Shown here piece after piece: positions 39,801 to 54,800 of a DNA stretch of 64,000 nucleotides. The notes beneath the pieces were generated by a model. It did not search any database. It saw only the letters and a program-made list of their open reading frames with translations, and was not told the DNA's origin. How positions within the stretch are numbered: position 1 is the first letter of the stretch; each line of letters begins with the position of its first letter. Source of the stretch: Owenia fusiformis. Lineage: Eukaryota; Annelida; Polychaeta; Sabellida; Oweniidae. A program made the translations under genes and the position numbers. The stretch is from the NCBI GenBank assembly GCA_903813345.2, contig CAIIXF020000011.1, positions 4,242,571 through 4,306,570 on the forward strand, in the 5' to 3' direction.

Positions 39801-42800
39801 CCAAATATTCGGTCCAAGTTATATTGAAACCATTGCCTCCAACCGCCCGGCTAGAACTAATAAATCTGAAAGTAGAATTAGACGTTGATCCAATATGCAT
39901 TTGAGCCAGGCCACAGTTTTTTCAATATTATGGTTTTTTGTTTATCTTAAAAAGCACAAAGAGACCTTTAAAATGAGCTTGGGCAGTTTTGCTCTGTAGC
40001 ACAATTTTAATTTTTGTGATGAGACCGGTTTTCCTTTGGCCAGGCTTATTTATTAAATTTAGCTTTTAACTTAGCCAAAACTTTAGCGACACGAGCCTTT
40101 GTGAACATGAAAAAGTAAATATATGTTATCTTGATTTTGAAAAGAGTGACAAGTGTCTCTAAATACAACTTATTTGATGGCCAAAGAGACAAAAAGCTAA
40201 ACTCTCACAAAACTTTCTCCATTAGATTAGCTATAATATCCTCACAAATTATTTGATAATGAAATGAATTACAATTCTGGTCAATGTTAAAGGTGGTTCC
40301 TTGACCATAATATATTTAAGAAGGTGTCGTTAGTTACCTGAGTTTTAAGTAGGGTCCTTCTGAACGAACATTAGTTGGAAACTCAGAACCACAAAGTTCA
40401 TGTTTTGGTATAAACCTGACGTCATAAATTCTAAGTACGGCACCTTGGCAACCAGCTGGAAATATGATATAAAAGTATACGATTCGCACGTGCATGTGTT
40501 TGGTATCCTTAGATGCTGATCAGAAGAAGTAAGTTGCTCCCATGATATTTTGTATTACTTGGTATCAGCGGCTTTCCCTTAATTAGGTTTCCCTGCATGG
40601 TCCTATGAGCCTTAATGAATCTATCATATGACATTCAAAATGGCGGACAATAGTAAGTTGGATTCCTAAATGGTCCTATAAGCCGTATATGGATCTATGA
40701 CATGGATACGTGACTCAATATCAGCTATGACAAATCGAAATTGCTGCTCATTTATCTGATTTGAAATCCAAACCTCAATATAATGTGTACCTTTTATACG
40801 TGAAATCCGAAAACAAGTTTATAACAAAACATTTTTTCTTAATGTTAGGCTTACTATATTTAAAATGTCAATACCTTTTGTTTGACCTTCCATATTGAAT
40901 TTCTCAGCGACCAAAAGGATCTTATGATTTGGTTTCGCATGAATATGCCATTCACATACTGTATCAACTATGTATTTCTTGGGGTAGTTTGGACTTGTAA
41001 TGACTCCACTCCCACCAGATGTAATATTACCCCCACAGGCTGAAAAGATAGATCGTAAATAAAAAAAAATGTATAACATTTGTAAAATTAATAGTTCAAT
41101 AAAATAATTTAGTGAATGTGAATATCTACAGAGTTGTCCAAAAAATGAACCCTTGCAATAATCTATATTTCAGCTATTACCCTCATTAATGGGCTTATAT
41201 TCTCACATAATTTTGAGGTATGACTAGTTTTTGTTTGTATCATAAAGGTCGCAGTCTTAAATCTTGCAAATTTTGCATGGCATCAACAGACATGCCTGAT
41301 TAATGGATGATGTGCTCTATCCATGCTCATTGTTGAAACGCCAATGTGGAACGCATGCGGAAATGTGAATCCGAAAACAAAATTCCAAATAGATGTTAAT
41401 CAAAATATGTAAAACGTAAAGCTAATTCATTATTGAATGTATCTTACTGTTGTGCTGCGAAAGATGATCCATGAATTTATATTGTGCATTGAATCCTACT
41501 TTAACACCAGATTTATCTGTCTTAAATATTATCCTCAGTAGTTTTGCAGTAGGTTCGCTAAGGAGAGGGCCGGGCGGTTTGGTACCGGAGTGAACGTACG
41601 ACAACACCGCCCTTTCCCGTCCCCCGGTAAGTATGTAGACCTCGTAGATTTCTATAAGGTCGTTAGTATAACTGAAAGAACATGCGTGGATTATGATGAT
41701 AATTACAAATTGTTATGTGCCTGAGGATGTCATTATTTTGATAATATTATACAGAAGATTGTAAATGAGAAAATAAATATTAGTGGGACACACAAACTGT
41801 TAAGGGGACAATCCTTCTCAAATAATGTCTCTCCTGGTATGACAGTGAATGATAATATTGTATATACATTTTCCATGTTTTGCATAATGTGGACACGTCT
41901 ATATGGTAATTGCTACCATTTCAGGAGAGCAATGGTCTGGCAAGGAGTATCCTTTACGAACACACACTCTTTCACAAAGATGATCAAACTTATTTGGGAC
42001 TTCGAACCCGACTGTATCTCAAATTCGAACTCCAAAATAACACTCGACTGTGGGATAGATTTCTAATTTCTGATGATAATGACTGCTAAAAACGTAAAAT
42101 CTTGTCATCAAACTCCAAAACCAAAATTACTGTGTTTTAACACTATCAAAGAAGTCTATAATTTTACCACGCTAAAATGAATACATGTACACACATCTCC
42201 ACACAAACAAATATTTTATGAATCTGCAAAAAAAACGAAATGATTTATATTAGTAGGATAGTGAGGCCATTCTAATTCAAATCACATCATGGACACACAG
42301 ACACCACACATGTGCGGCAACAGGCTCCCACATTTACCAACAGTCCTATGAAGTATAGTCATAGCTATATTCCTTTTCTTGAGGATCAGAACTCTTGCAC
42401 ATTGGTTACGTATAATTTCCTTTTTTCTACAGTTCAACCGAAATGGTTAGACTTGCTTCAAAATCCTAGACCCCCCACTTATCTACTTCTGTAACACAAA
42501 ATAAAAGTGTAAAGTAGATAAGGGGTCCAGGTTCTTGAAGCAAGACAACAAACTGGTCATATTCATAAAAAACAGATTCAACTTTAAATTGGCAAAGGTT
42601 TATCTTTGAATTTTGGGTTATTTTCTCCTCTTTCGTGACTTCTAATTAGTCACAATTGAATTAATGCCAGCACCAAAGAAGCGACCATTTTGTTAGCACA
42701 TTACTTCCTTAGTGTGTTTTAACCAATCAGAAGTACATCGGTACACATATAATGCTTTGTGATTGGTCAATTTATAGAGTGACTGCGAATGGGGAGCGTG

Positions 42801-45800
42801 TTGCTATAACAACCACTCAAGTTTGACTTACAACCATAAATCTTATCTTCTGTTATGAAATCAAAACGAGCCTTGAATCCATTGTACTTGATAGTACTTC
42901 CTTCAGTCTCATTATACATGTCACTTTTGAATACCACACGCATCTTGCGACATTTTTTATCAGTAATAATTGGCCCGGGTTTATAAGTCCCGTTGTAATT
43001 GGTACTAATGACCTGGATTCTTTGCTTTCTGCTAAGTCCTGATTTCTTTGGTCTTATTTGGAGTATCTGAAGGTAATCACGGCTGAAATTGTTCATGGGC
43101 TATGTTAGGCAGAGAAATATAATTTCTTGCTTTCAATGGGCGTATACTTCCCACCATGCACCACCTCAGAAGTCCCAAATGGATTGGGTACTATACTGTA
43201 CTAACAAACAACATTCCAATGGAAATATACTATGATAGTATATTGGATTTCGAATGTTGTTTGTTATAAATTTGGAAATTCATTACTGATTGACTATTTT
43301 AAACTGCAAAACTCAATGTATGGATTCAAAGTTACACCATTTACATTTATATTCTATGTTATCATCAAAAATGAATAACATAAACATATAATGATTACAA
43401 TCATCGTTCCTTTAAAAGTTTAACTCATCTGTTTGGAATTTAAATGTGAATGCATGAATTAAATTTAATGTATCAATATGTACTTACTTTAAATTGCTAT
43501 TATCCACACTAAACACCATAAAGGTGATTCTGACTTGTTCGCTCGGCTGCCCTATGAACTCGTAAATACATGTTGTGTTTGAGGGATAGTTTGCCGGATG
43601 GCGAGGGGAATTAAAATAGCCAGATTTTGAACTTCGGCTTAAATAACGGAAATGGCACCCATGAACTGAGCTTGGGACAGGAGTCCCCGGAATTGCATAA
43701 TCTGAAAATATACATGAATTTGCGATTATTAAACAAGTTTTTTAATCCATTGTAGCCTTGCCCAAGTCTGTATTATCTTTTATTTATCTTGATTTTTAAT
43801 TACAATTTTTTTTTTAATAAAAAGACACCGCCTTGGGCAAGGCTAGATCCATTGTTCTCTGCTCAAATCCACTTGTGATATGAGTTTTTTACTCTACAAC
43901 GATTAAGAATAAAAAATAAGGATATTGTAAGTCAATTCAGGAAAACAAATTGAACTTAAGACATATTTTTGTTTACATTATATTTCAAGTTGATGTTTGA
44001 AAACAAATTTTACATCTTGTAGATGGTAGTTTGACTGATTAATATTGCATCTTGGCTATAATTAACCAACTCGTATCTATTACTTACTGGTAAGGAATTG
44101 ATATGTGGCTTTGAACCCAGACCCTCTCATCGGACCCGTACTATTGAATATCAACAGCAGTCTAGGGTCGGTTGACATCAATGGGGGAGGTATTGTCTTC
44201 CCACAAAGCTTTTTGTTATAATTTTTAGGTTCTTCTTGCTGGCCTCCTAAATATGCCAGCAGATACCCACTTTCACACCTAGAATTTGGAAAAAAATTGT
44301 TTCTTTCAAAACGCATGGGATTGCGATGAGCCATTTTCTACTGCGTTTGAAAAAAATAAACTTCACATTTCAAAGATAACTCATCAGCATCTTCTAAATC
44401 ACAAGGTATTTTATATACGATTCATATATTGAATATGTAAAATAATTTCTAATCCATAAGGGGAATGGGTTTACTCTACTTTTTAAGGAAATTAAGTGAA
44501 AGCAGACGTTATTAAAAAGCTCACCCCTCTGGACTTCGTGTTGGAATACCAAATGTTGAGAATTTTATTTCAGCCTTTTCTAAGTGTTGTTTATCTTTCT
44601 TTCCATCGATATAGTATCGACATGTTACACCTTTGGGGTATTTTTGAGGGTAGTTTGGCGAGACGATTGTCCCATTGGACTCCCCGTCACTCTTGACTCT
44701 TTGATCACATTCAGTTCCACGTATGTGCTTTCCTTTGTATCTGTCAATGAAATCTATAAGTAGAAGGGGCAAATGTGTAATTTAAGATCAAAAAGAAAGG
44801 CGCGGCCATTATACGTCATGGATCATTGTGTTTGAAGTGTACTCACTGAAGAGAAATCTAGTGAGGAAAGTGATTGGCTTTGAGTTCGATGCCCTCTCGT
44901 TTTAATGACTTTTCATATAAGCCACTGGCACATTTTTCATTTTGAGTTTTCTAAAATATCATTTTGGCTGGCTTCTTTAAATGCTCTCCCCCTTTGTTTG
45001 GATACTGACTATACCTCACGTAGGCTAAGCTTACTGCTTTAGTTTCGAATTAGCAATGTAACGAAGTCGGTGATCGTTACAAAACAGAACTGTGACAAAT
45101 GGTAGCCTTAGTATAAATTGGATTTGGCAGACTTCGAAACAAGTCACTTAACAATTAATCAGCGTTGCTGTCAATCCACCCACTACCAGGAATAACGAAA
45201 GCTTTATTAATAATTTGTACTTGGCTCGCTGGGGGACGTCTCAAATAGATATTATGAAAGTTGTTTTCTGTTACATAAACTGAGATGTCCGAGGACGTGT
45301 TGTTGTCCTCAAACTGGACTTTCTATGTGATCAGTTAAAAAGAAATCTTGTCGAAAATTAATGACATTGAAAATGGCAGAACAAGAATGCAAATTCAGTA
45401 AACTAGCAAAGGCTCTTAAGAAATACAATGTCATTTGATATCGTGAGATTCTGAAACCATTAAAAGTGTGATCAGAATATATCTAGGGTAAATTACAAGG
45501 GAACATATGAGAAACCATATTAAAACGATATATCGTCCATTGACCATTCACAGCTCGGCAGAAACTGTAGTAAAATAATGTAATGCTACTGATACAGCCC
45601 CCTGTGTTGCCTCAGATCAATGGCAATTTAACATGTGACTTCACAATTAAAAGGATACTTAAATAAACTCCAATTATGCATTGCGAAAATACAGAATATA
45701 TCATATCATCGTTTATTAAAGATGTTGATTTAAGAGCAAAAAAGGCTCCAAAACTTAATGAAACATGTAGTTTGGATGTTCATTTATGTCTGTGGATTAT

Positions 45801-48800
45801 ATTTTATACCACAAACACTTTATAAATACCTGAAATTTGCAATAAAAGTGCCCAAAAATTGTTGTTTCGAAATTCCCCATTTTTCCTGTATCGCGCTAGT
45901 CACGTGACCATTACGCGTGGCAGTAAATGTACAGATATTACAGTTCATATAATATGTTCAATATGGCAAACATCAGCGATTCTGATTCCCGGGTTCTGGG
46001 AAATGACTATATAAATCAGCGAGAGGGTGTAATTTGAATGAAGACAATTTAAGGAGGGGAAATGTGTGCAAGTATGGCAGTAAGAGAGCAGATATGGGGA
46101 CTTTAAACAAGAACTATAACGGAGAATCAACTAAAAATGTGAGTTCTGGAATGAAGACCCGTTGCCATTGACTGAAGATTCCAGCGATCCTATTATCATA
46201 CTCAGTTTGAATCTAGACGCGGAAAACAGATTCTGAAAACAGGTTTTCTGCAAAGTTATCTTTAGAAGATATAGATCTTGTTTTTGAGTGGCTTAACAAG
46301 CATTTAGATACCAGACTTGGCGCTATCTCTTGTCAAATACATGCACTGGACTTGCAGTAAATTGGCCATTGCAAATTGCAAAATCAGATCGTCAAATTAA
46401 TCGCTTCGTTTTTAAACCTACGCTTCATATCTTCTTCCAAAACTTTAGGATTCGATAGAGATAAGTTATAACTTGTACAGGAAAAAATGGCAGATCCTAC
46501 CTTAATTTAGAATCGCTGATTTCTCTGGACAAATTCCGAGAAGAAATTGTTCAACATCGCGATCACCCCAGACAACATGTCGCGTGCGTGTCACTCTGAA
46601 CTCACGTGATAAAATACGGCATCTTGATTGGTTACTACTCGTGTTGTCATGACGTGAAAAGCAGTAGTAAACACTGAATATGTTAATGAACTGCCATATA
46701 TGGAACAATTGTCTTTCTGATTGGTTAACTTTACACGCCTCCTAAATGAATATAGTAGTCGTAGTAAATGATTCATTGATAACTCTGAAAGTGGGCGTGA
46801 CCAGCTTCATTTTGACACCAAATTCAAGATGTTTCAAATCAAAATGGCCTCGCAAGACGAGGTTGAAATATCAGTAATTTGATACTGATATGGTCTACGA
46901 TAGATCAAAATTGACTGCCCCGCGTCACATGTCACGTGAGCCTATATTTGTTGAAAAATGAAAGAGATAGTGACACTTTTTAATCTTAAGTTTATACCAA
47001 TATTACAAACACATACCTATTTCCCTTTAAAATCTCAAAATTGTGTTTGAATATGAAGTGATACAAAAAATCTCAGTCGCTTTGATGTGCATGACCTTGG
47101 AGGGAAAATATTTTTTTAGAATTAAAATAAACGTCAATGTTGTTATTTTATCATTTATTTAATCGAATATCAAGATATGAGTAGCATTCCTAAAATGAAT
47201 AGATTCCTGATATTACGTTTGATATAAAAAATCGATGATATATTGTCATGTATTAGTGGTTGGATGTTCAAGATTTCTTTTTGAGATTAGAATGCCATAT
47301 CTATCTTCCCAAAGCGCATCTATTATTGATGTAATTGTATTGGAATTCCGTTCATCCCTGGATCGAAAATATTATTTTTAATTAATTAACAAGTTGTAAA
47401 AATCAACAAGCTTCGGTGAGTATTGGCATAAAATATCTGTCCATATACGTGTCCGATATATTAATGTTATGCTAATATAATAAAAAATATATAATATATT
47501 TTTTATAGTATCACTGTCATTTTCCTCACTTTCTAATTGGTCCATTTCCTACACGTGACTATGAAATAACAAGCGGTCTATTAAACGGAAGTCACGTGGG
47601 CTTGGTGAAAGTTGCAAAGGTATTCACCTTAATAGAATGAAATATTTGTATAATATACATAAAAATGTGTCTGAGATTACGGAGATGCGTTACTTAATTT
47701 AAAACGATGAGGTTGTACTGCCCTTGTGCTTAAAATAGAACTGAGCATCTCTTAAAGGTTCTTGTTGAAAAAGTTAAGTAACTTGTCAAATTCATACAAT
47801 ATGTTAAATATAAATTGCAATCCAGACATGAATTTAATTTTACTTAATCAATTAATCCTCCCAGACGATATTACACAACCCCAAAACGTATACCCCAATG
47901 TGCGCATTTAATGAAATGCCATTTTGGAAATTATAAATGATCTTTCGATGTGGGATTACATCAATAGAAGTTTACTTAAATATGAGCCAGAGCAAAGAAG
48001 ATTATTGGTAATTTATCATGAATATTTTCTCCCTGGTAGACTTTAACTGGATACGGTTGACGGTAAACCTTTCACATCAAACGAAAATTGATGAGCAGTA
48101 ATAGTAAATGAATAAAGAAACTATTCAAGTAAGTTTTATTAGCCACGGTCTTTTGAAGTAAATTTTACGACAACAATAAATGGAATCAAAAACGTAGTTC
48201 AATGTTGTTTTAAGGTTCATGGCATTCGCGATTACAAATTAACAGGGTTTCGATTCTTTTCCGAATCAACTTGTCTCTGTAACCAAATGACATGTCTTAT
48301 TGTATCAGAATTTGGCAAATTTTTCTCAGTAATGTAATCTTAATTTTTCTTACCTAGATTGACGAAGTCCATACTGAATTCATAAATGGCCTTGAAACCT
48401 GTTCTTTTTATAGCATAGTCGGGGTCTATCTCCCAATGTGAAAAGTATGTCTTTTTAGTTGGTTCCAAACGCCCACTTTTCGTCCGGAAATCTGTAAAAA
48501 AGTATGTGTTTAGTTGGTGATAAACGTCAATGATTAGGAAATGGTAAGTACTTTGGCAAGATTTGTTCAAAGGAAATTTAGATGTTATAAACTATCAGAA
48601 AATAGGTATATTTAGGTGTAAAAAGGTCAACTCGACCTAGTTGTCACTCATTTTGACATCTTCATTTTCAGTGATAATTAAAGGGGCACACCTGTGTATA
48701 ATTTGTGTATACATTATTTTTTATATTATTTAACTAGTAACTCGTTCTGCGTTATGCGATTGGTTAAAAAATTAAGAATTGAAAATGAATCAGATCTTCC

Positions 48801-51800
48801 TAACGCATGTAAAATGTGGTCATGTAATGTAATTGTTTGTTTGTTAGGTCTATAAGGTCTCGCGTATCGTATACAATAACAAAAGTATATGACACTTACC
48901 TATATGAAGGGCCTGTCCTGTTGAAAATACTGTTAGATTTTTATGCTTGCCGCAAAATACACCAATGAGTGTATCTTGATTGGTGTGCCCGTCATAGATC
49001 TTCACTGAATCAAACGGACAGCTGAAACAGAAGTCAACTAAGAATCAAGAAGAGCGTATAGCCCGCATGTGATAATCGTTTACTATAATCATGGGCTTTC
49101 AACTAGCTCTAATTGAAAGCCTATTATTGCTGAAAGGCCCCATATAAAGCTTAACCATCTTTGATTTGATAATGTCTAACCCAATGTTATCAAACTGCGA
49201 TACGTTGCATATCAGGTATAAGCATAACAATGTGTAGAATGATTAATTTTAGTTAGTTTTGAAATTGTTATTTAATAATTTCAGAAGTGTTTTGGTTTTG
49301 TTCATATATTTTGTATTCGGTGTCACGTCTTATTTGGTACTCTGATTATTCAAACTACTTACTGTTCCCCACCCTGATAGAGATCGAAGTCAATGAAAGT
49401 GACTTTCACCCGCTCTCCTACTGCACCCTGTAACTTGTAGAAGCACATTGTATTGTCGGGATATACGCCAGGGTAAGTGGGCGATATAATACTTCCTGTA
49501 GTACGGGCCTCGCTTTTGATTATGTAACCACACGTACTAGCGGGTGCAAGAGTACCGACGATATACGCTGCTGGAAAGAACGGAAATATTGCAATTTTAG
49601 TGCTAATGCCATTGTCAAAATGTACAATTTCAACAATAAGGAACTAAAAATAAAAAGTGTGTTAAAATGTCAAATTATGTTTTTGCAATCTTCTTTAATT
49701 GGACGCGAACTTTCTGAAATATTGTTCACTTAGGAGATGATTTTTAAACCCACTGTGCGAACAAAGGCTTACCATTACTTATAAATGTGTATTTTCCGTA
49801 AAAGCCCTTCTCTGTTCTTGTATTGTCAGTAAAAAATGATATCACGAGAATGTTTGACATGGACACCAATAGGTGGGGCAACTTATCCTTTTCGTCGCCA
49901 CAGTAACGACCTTGAAGTTTGGCATCTAAGAGATCTTCATCCGGGTGTGTCAACTCTGTGAATATATCAATGTAGTCATGACGACATCTGAAATAAGAAG
50001 CTTAACATGACAATTATTTAACACGATAACCATACGCGAAATGCGAATCTAAAATCAGATTTGAAATATTTGAAATATTTCTTTTCATTATACGAGGGTT
50101 GATTAAAAAGTTCTGCACCGTTTGCTCCAAAAATCTTAATGTTGTATGAATATTGTTCATATTGGGCCTCAACCAATCTATATAGTTCTTTTATGTTATT
50201 TAGAAATAAGTAATAAATTTGACCAGTAACAAAGGTGTCTGGTGACCATAGTAACATAACAACAGGGTATGTGGAGCAAAAGTACGACACATTGGAAAAG
50301 AGTTGACAGGGTACCAAATTTTAAATGTGTCAGTCGAGAGGCAAACATATACACTGTATTTAACAAATAGATATACTGTATTTAACAAATAGCTACACAC
50401 CACAGTATTTTCAATTAGATTCAATGTTCTCAATAACAAATACATACTCACCCAGGGGGAATTCCTTTCACTCGGAAATCTGTAAATTTTATTGTGACCC
50501 TCTCATTTGTATTTCCGATAAATTTGTATATACATCTTTTATTACTGTCGTAATTACTTGGATAGTTGGGGGACTGGAATGTTCCGTTGAGTTTGCCATT
50601 TGCGCTTGTGAATACTCTGTCGCACAACTGTTTCTCGAGACTACTGTAGTCGTAATCTGAAAATACAAAATACACAAAAGGTAAACATGTAGTTAATTCA
50701 GAAAATACAAGTTGATAAAGTGCGCTGTATGTTAAATACAACTTAAAATGTGTTTTCCAGTTTTTTGTTGAGAGGAAACGTTGCCAAAGATCGAATTTTA
50801 TAGTTATACGCTATCATTGTTTTCATTGATTAGGTGCGTTCGTTATTTTGATGCAATCCGTTTCCGCGTTGTTGATAGATGTAAGTGATGTTTCAATTCC
50901 TCTGTATCCCAAAATATAAATGAACACCGAGAACCAAAGGTTCTCTTTTATTCTGATTTACGATGAGCATCTCCTTTGAAGAAACAGCTGCATATATAAA
51001 CATGGGCTCTATGATTTACTAGATCGCTGCTTAATACAAAATAGAATTCGACACATGTATGCACCAGAGGCAAGAGAAAAAAAAGAGTTGTTAAATGATG
51101 CAGTGGAGGCCATGTAATATACCTGTAAACACCCCTGGCATTAGGTGCGTTTCAATTTTCAGATGTGTATATTATTTTTCATTTTATTTATTTTATTTTT
51201 TTTCTTGTTTCATTACGTTTGGAACTCCTAACGTAACATTTGGTATCACCGATGATGCTTGGCGTGAAGACAGATACCGTGCCGTGGGGTCTTGGGATAG
51301 AGCCAACATTAGAAGAATGCTCGGAGTTGGACTTGATCATAAACGTTTGAATCACACCACCAGCTGAACCGGCTTATGCACCTCACATGTATGCAAAGTG
51401 TACATTAAGTGCAAACTCATATTTCAAGAGATTTTACTGCATTGTTAGAAACCCAAAGAAAATGTAGCACAGCGTTCGTGAAAAGAGTGAGTTCTTAAAA
51501 AGAGTGAACCCAGAAAGGAATAACGTAAACAGGCATTGCAGCCTCACTCCGATTGTGTATAAATATGCAAGCAAATTCCATTTTAGAAAAAAAAATGATG
51601 GAACTTACAAATATGACCCGAAACAAAATTAAGAAATGAGGAGTACATATCTCAGGCAAAATGTTAAATGCAGAATACCTTAAAGAGAGTCACCTGGTTA
51701 CACTTACTTACACACCTGTTTAACAAAGGCCAAAAAACTCAACATTTTGTTTAGCAGAATGCCGCTTTGTTCAGTTTATTTCCAATTTCGGGAATCCCGA

Positions 51801-54800
51801 TGGTGGGACGGTATGCATATAGGGCAAGGACCAGCTTGTTATAACATTTAACGTGGTATCTTATGAGACGGTTATGAAAAAAAAATTAAAAAGTTGTAAA
51901 AAATAAATTATATGACCCGATATTATGTAGCTCTTTAATCAATAAAATTTATAGGTATTATTAAATTTATTAAGTATCCCAAATCATTAGGTAGTCACAT
52001 TGTTTAGAACGCATCTTCTTGTCACGCGGATCGTGTTGTATCAATTTTTGGAACTTTTCTTTTGGTGTAAATGATTTACCACACATTTTAAAATACTACA
52101 TAAAGTTAAATATGATTAATGTGTTTAAGTGTTTCTGGAATGGCGACAATTTTGGTTTTAACCCGTCACGTGTTACTTTTGACAAATGAAACGCCTGCAT
52201 GCAATAACGTTTCTGAATCTCCTTACTTCCGGCATTCTTCATGAAGTTGGCCACGGATTCACGCTGTTATAGAATGGTTCCAAAGCTCGTTTACCTGCGT
52301 TTTGGCCATGGAAAATGACAGCGGTGTCTACATTCTTTCTTGGCAGATGTAAACAGTTAAGGGGAGTATTTGATTGCTTTACCTCGAAAATGTTTCAATC
52401 TTTGCATACAGATCCTATTTTTATGGGCGTTTGGGCGTGGAACAAAAACAAATATACTGCTCATATGCCTGATTCACATTTCGCAACGGATTGAAAATCG
52501 GGGCAAATGTGACTCGGGCATTGCATATCATTTCCAATAAAATGGCGTTGAAATTTGGCTAGAAGGAAGTCTCACCTATCTTTTTCCATAAAAATATTCG
52601 AAAATTTTAACATATACATTTTTTATATGTATAGGCCTAAAACTAACAAGAAATTATATTTTTCACTTCATTACCCATTTACTCCTTTTCCACACGCCAC
52701 TCATACCATCATACTTTTATACTTTATGTTACAGAGACTATACAATAATGTCTGACATGTATGACCATCGACTAATAGGGCAATTAATTGCTTTTGAGTC
52801 GCTGTATATACAGGGTGTTCCAAAAGTAACAGGACCCTGTATTATTGAGATAGGGGGGAAACAGATCTCGGGAAGTCTCTCAATTCATGACACGGGTTTA
52901 TTCCCCAAAATCGGTATATGTTTCTGATAAAACTGGTGTAAACTGAAACATGGCACCTTGATTCGAAACATATTCGTGGCTTATGCGAATGTATTCTGTC
53001 TTTCCTGATGTTAAAGGGCAACACCAGATGGTGTTATGGTAACATAGCGTAACCCTGGGTAACGGGATGCAAGAATGGAAATGTTACCTAGATGAACACG
53101 TTGCAATATTGGAATGATTTGAGACCTCCGGTAACTGCAGTCGGAGCTGCTGATTTCAAATGAGAAGTATTCAATTCAAAGGCGAGTACAATAAGGATAC
53201 AGAAGATGCGAGTATGGGAATAACTAAATAGTAGTACGCACTGGAAATGATCAGTCGTCATCGATATGTTTTAATTTATAAGATTCTTAGGTGTTCGGTT
53301 ACTATTATCAATAATTCAAACAAAATCGTTGAAGGCAATATCAACTAGTTTCACGTACTGAAAAGTCTCCTATGTATAGTCTCCTCCCCTTCAACTCCTC
53401 ACAGGCTTGATTCAAAACAAATCATTTCAAATATTGCAAACCCAATGTCGACGCCTACTTGGATCTTGATCGCCGTGAGAATATCGAATATTTTCGAAAT
53501 ATAAATAGGACAAAACACATGACACTTGTACATAAAATACACTCCGAGGAAAATCAGCTTTTGCTTTGCCTTTTACAAGTCGTCTTTAGATGTCTACACC
53601 TGTAGCTAGAAGTAAAAGTTCATAAGTAGAATCTAAACAAACATCTAAGCAATTTTATTAAAGCCCAGCAAACACAGAATATTGCATGTTTGTGCTTATG
53701 CCCCCTCTACTTCTTCCCCGTACAAATCAGACACGTAATAAAAAAAATAATCAACGAAATTTGATAAGTCATGCAGCCAAGAGAATATACACCACACTTT
53801 AAATATTTAGAAACCCCGCCTTCCCTATTGTATTGTATTGTTTTGTATTGTACTGTATTGTATTGTATCGAATCGTATCACGTTATATTTTTTAATTGTT
53901 TTATATTATATTCTATTCTATTGTGCCGTATCATATTTGGTATATTGTGTTGTATGTCATTGTATCATATTGTATTGTATTTTGAATTCACGATATCTCA
54001 TTAGCAAGAATGAATAAATAAAATTGGTTTTTCACGGTTGTATCCAGGAGCGGAGCATACATTTATTTTCACAAATACTTTCTTGATTTTCCTTTCCGAC
54101 AAGTAATTAGATTTGTCAAGGGGCCTTTTCTAGCATGATCCCAACCCGTATTATGGATCGTATTTCCAGGCAGAAATCGTCCGTAAGGGAGTGTTGATAC
54201 TTTTATCTTTCAGTTCAAGAGGGTTGAAATGAGAGAACGTAATATACACTTTTACGGTGGCTGTTTTGAATACGATAAATCACAAGCAATTGATGTCACC
54301 ACCTAGTTGCTCATAATATTATGAGTTCAATCTTAAGTAAGATTTGAATTTCTGAGAACTTGTAGATGATTTTGAAAAAAATGGTCAATTTGAAGAAAGA
54401 TGAAAAATACCTTTTTGACCTTCCTTGAGAAGGTCATTGAAGATCAAATCGTTTTTGACCTTGAGAATGTCATTCAATGGTCAAATATAAAGTCAGATTT
54501 GAACTTTTGAAAACGTGTACATGATATTGAAAAAATGGTCAATTTTAAGCGAGATGAAAAATACCTTTTTGACCTTGACAAGGTCATTGAAGGTAAATAT
54601 TTTTTGACCTTGAGAATATCATCGGAGGTCAAATCTATAGCACGATTTGAACCCTTTGAGAATTTGTAGATGTTTGGAAAAAAATAAATTGGTCGATTTG
54701 AAGCAAGAAAAAATACATTTTGACCTTTTTTGCCCTTGAAAAAAAGGTCATTGAAGGTCAAATCTTAAGTAATATTTGAACATCTGATAACTAATAAATG

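Noticed and set aside
41839-42066. Plus-strand ORF ending SNSKITLDCGIDF
   Set aside because: The opposite strand carries CUB-like sequence that joins the next exon in phase. The plus frame has no family match.
42767-42831. Extension of the CUB4 exon to 42767
   Set aside because: The consensus donor |gtaagt at 42831 ends the exon. The downstream residues do not fit a CUB domain.
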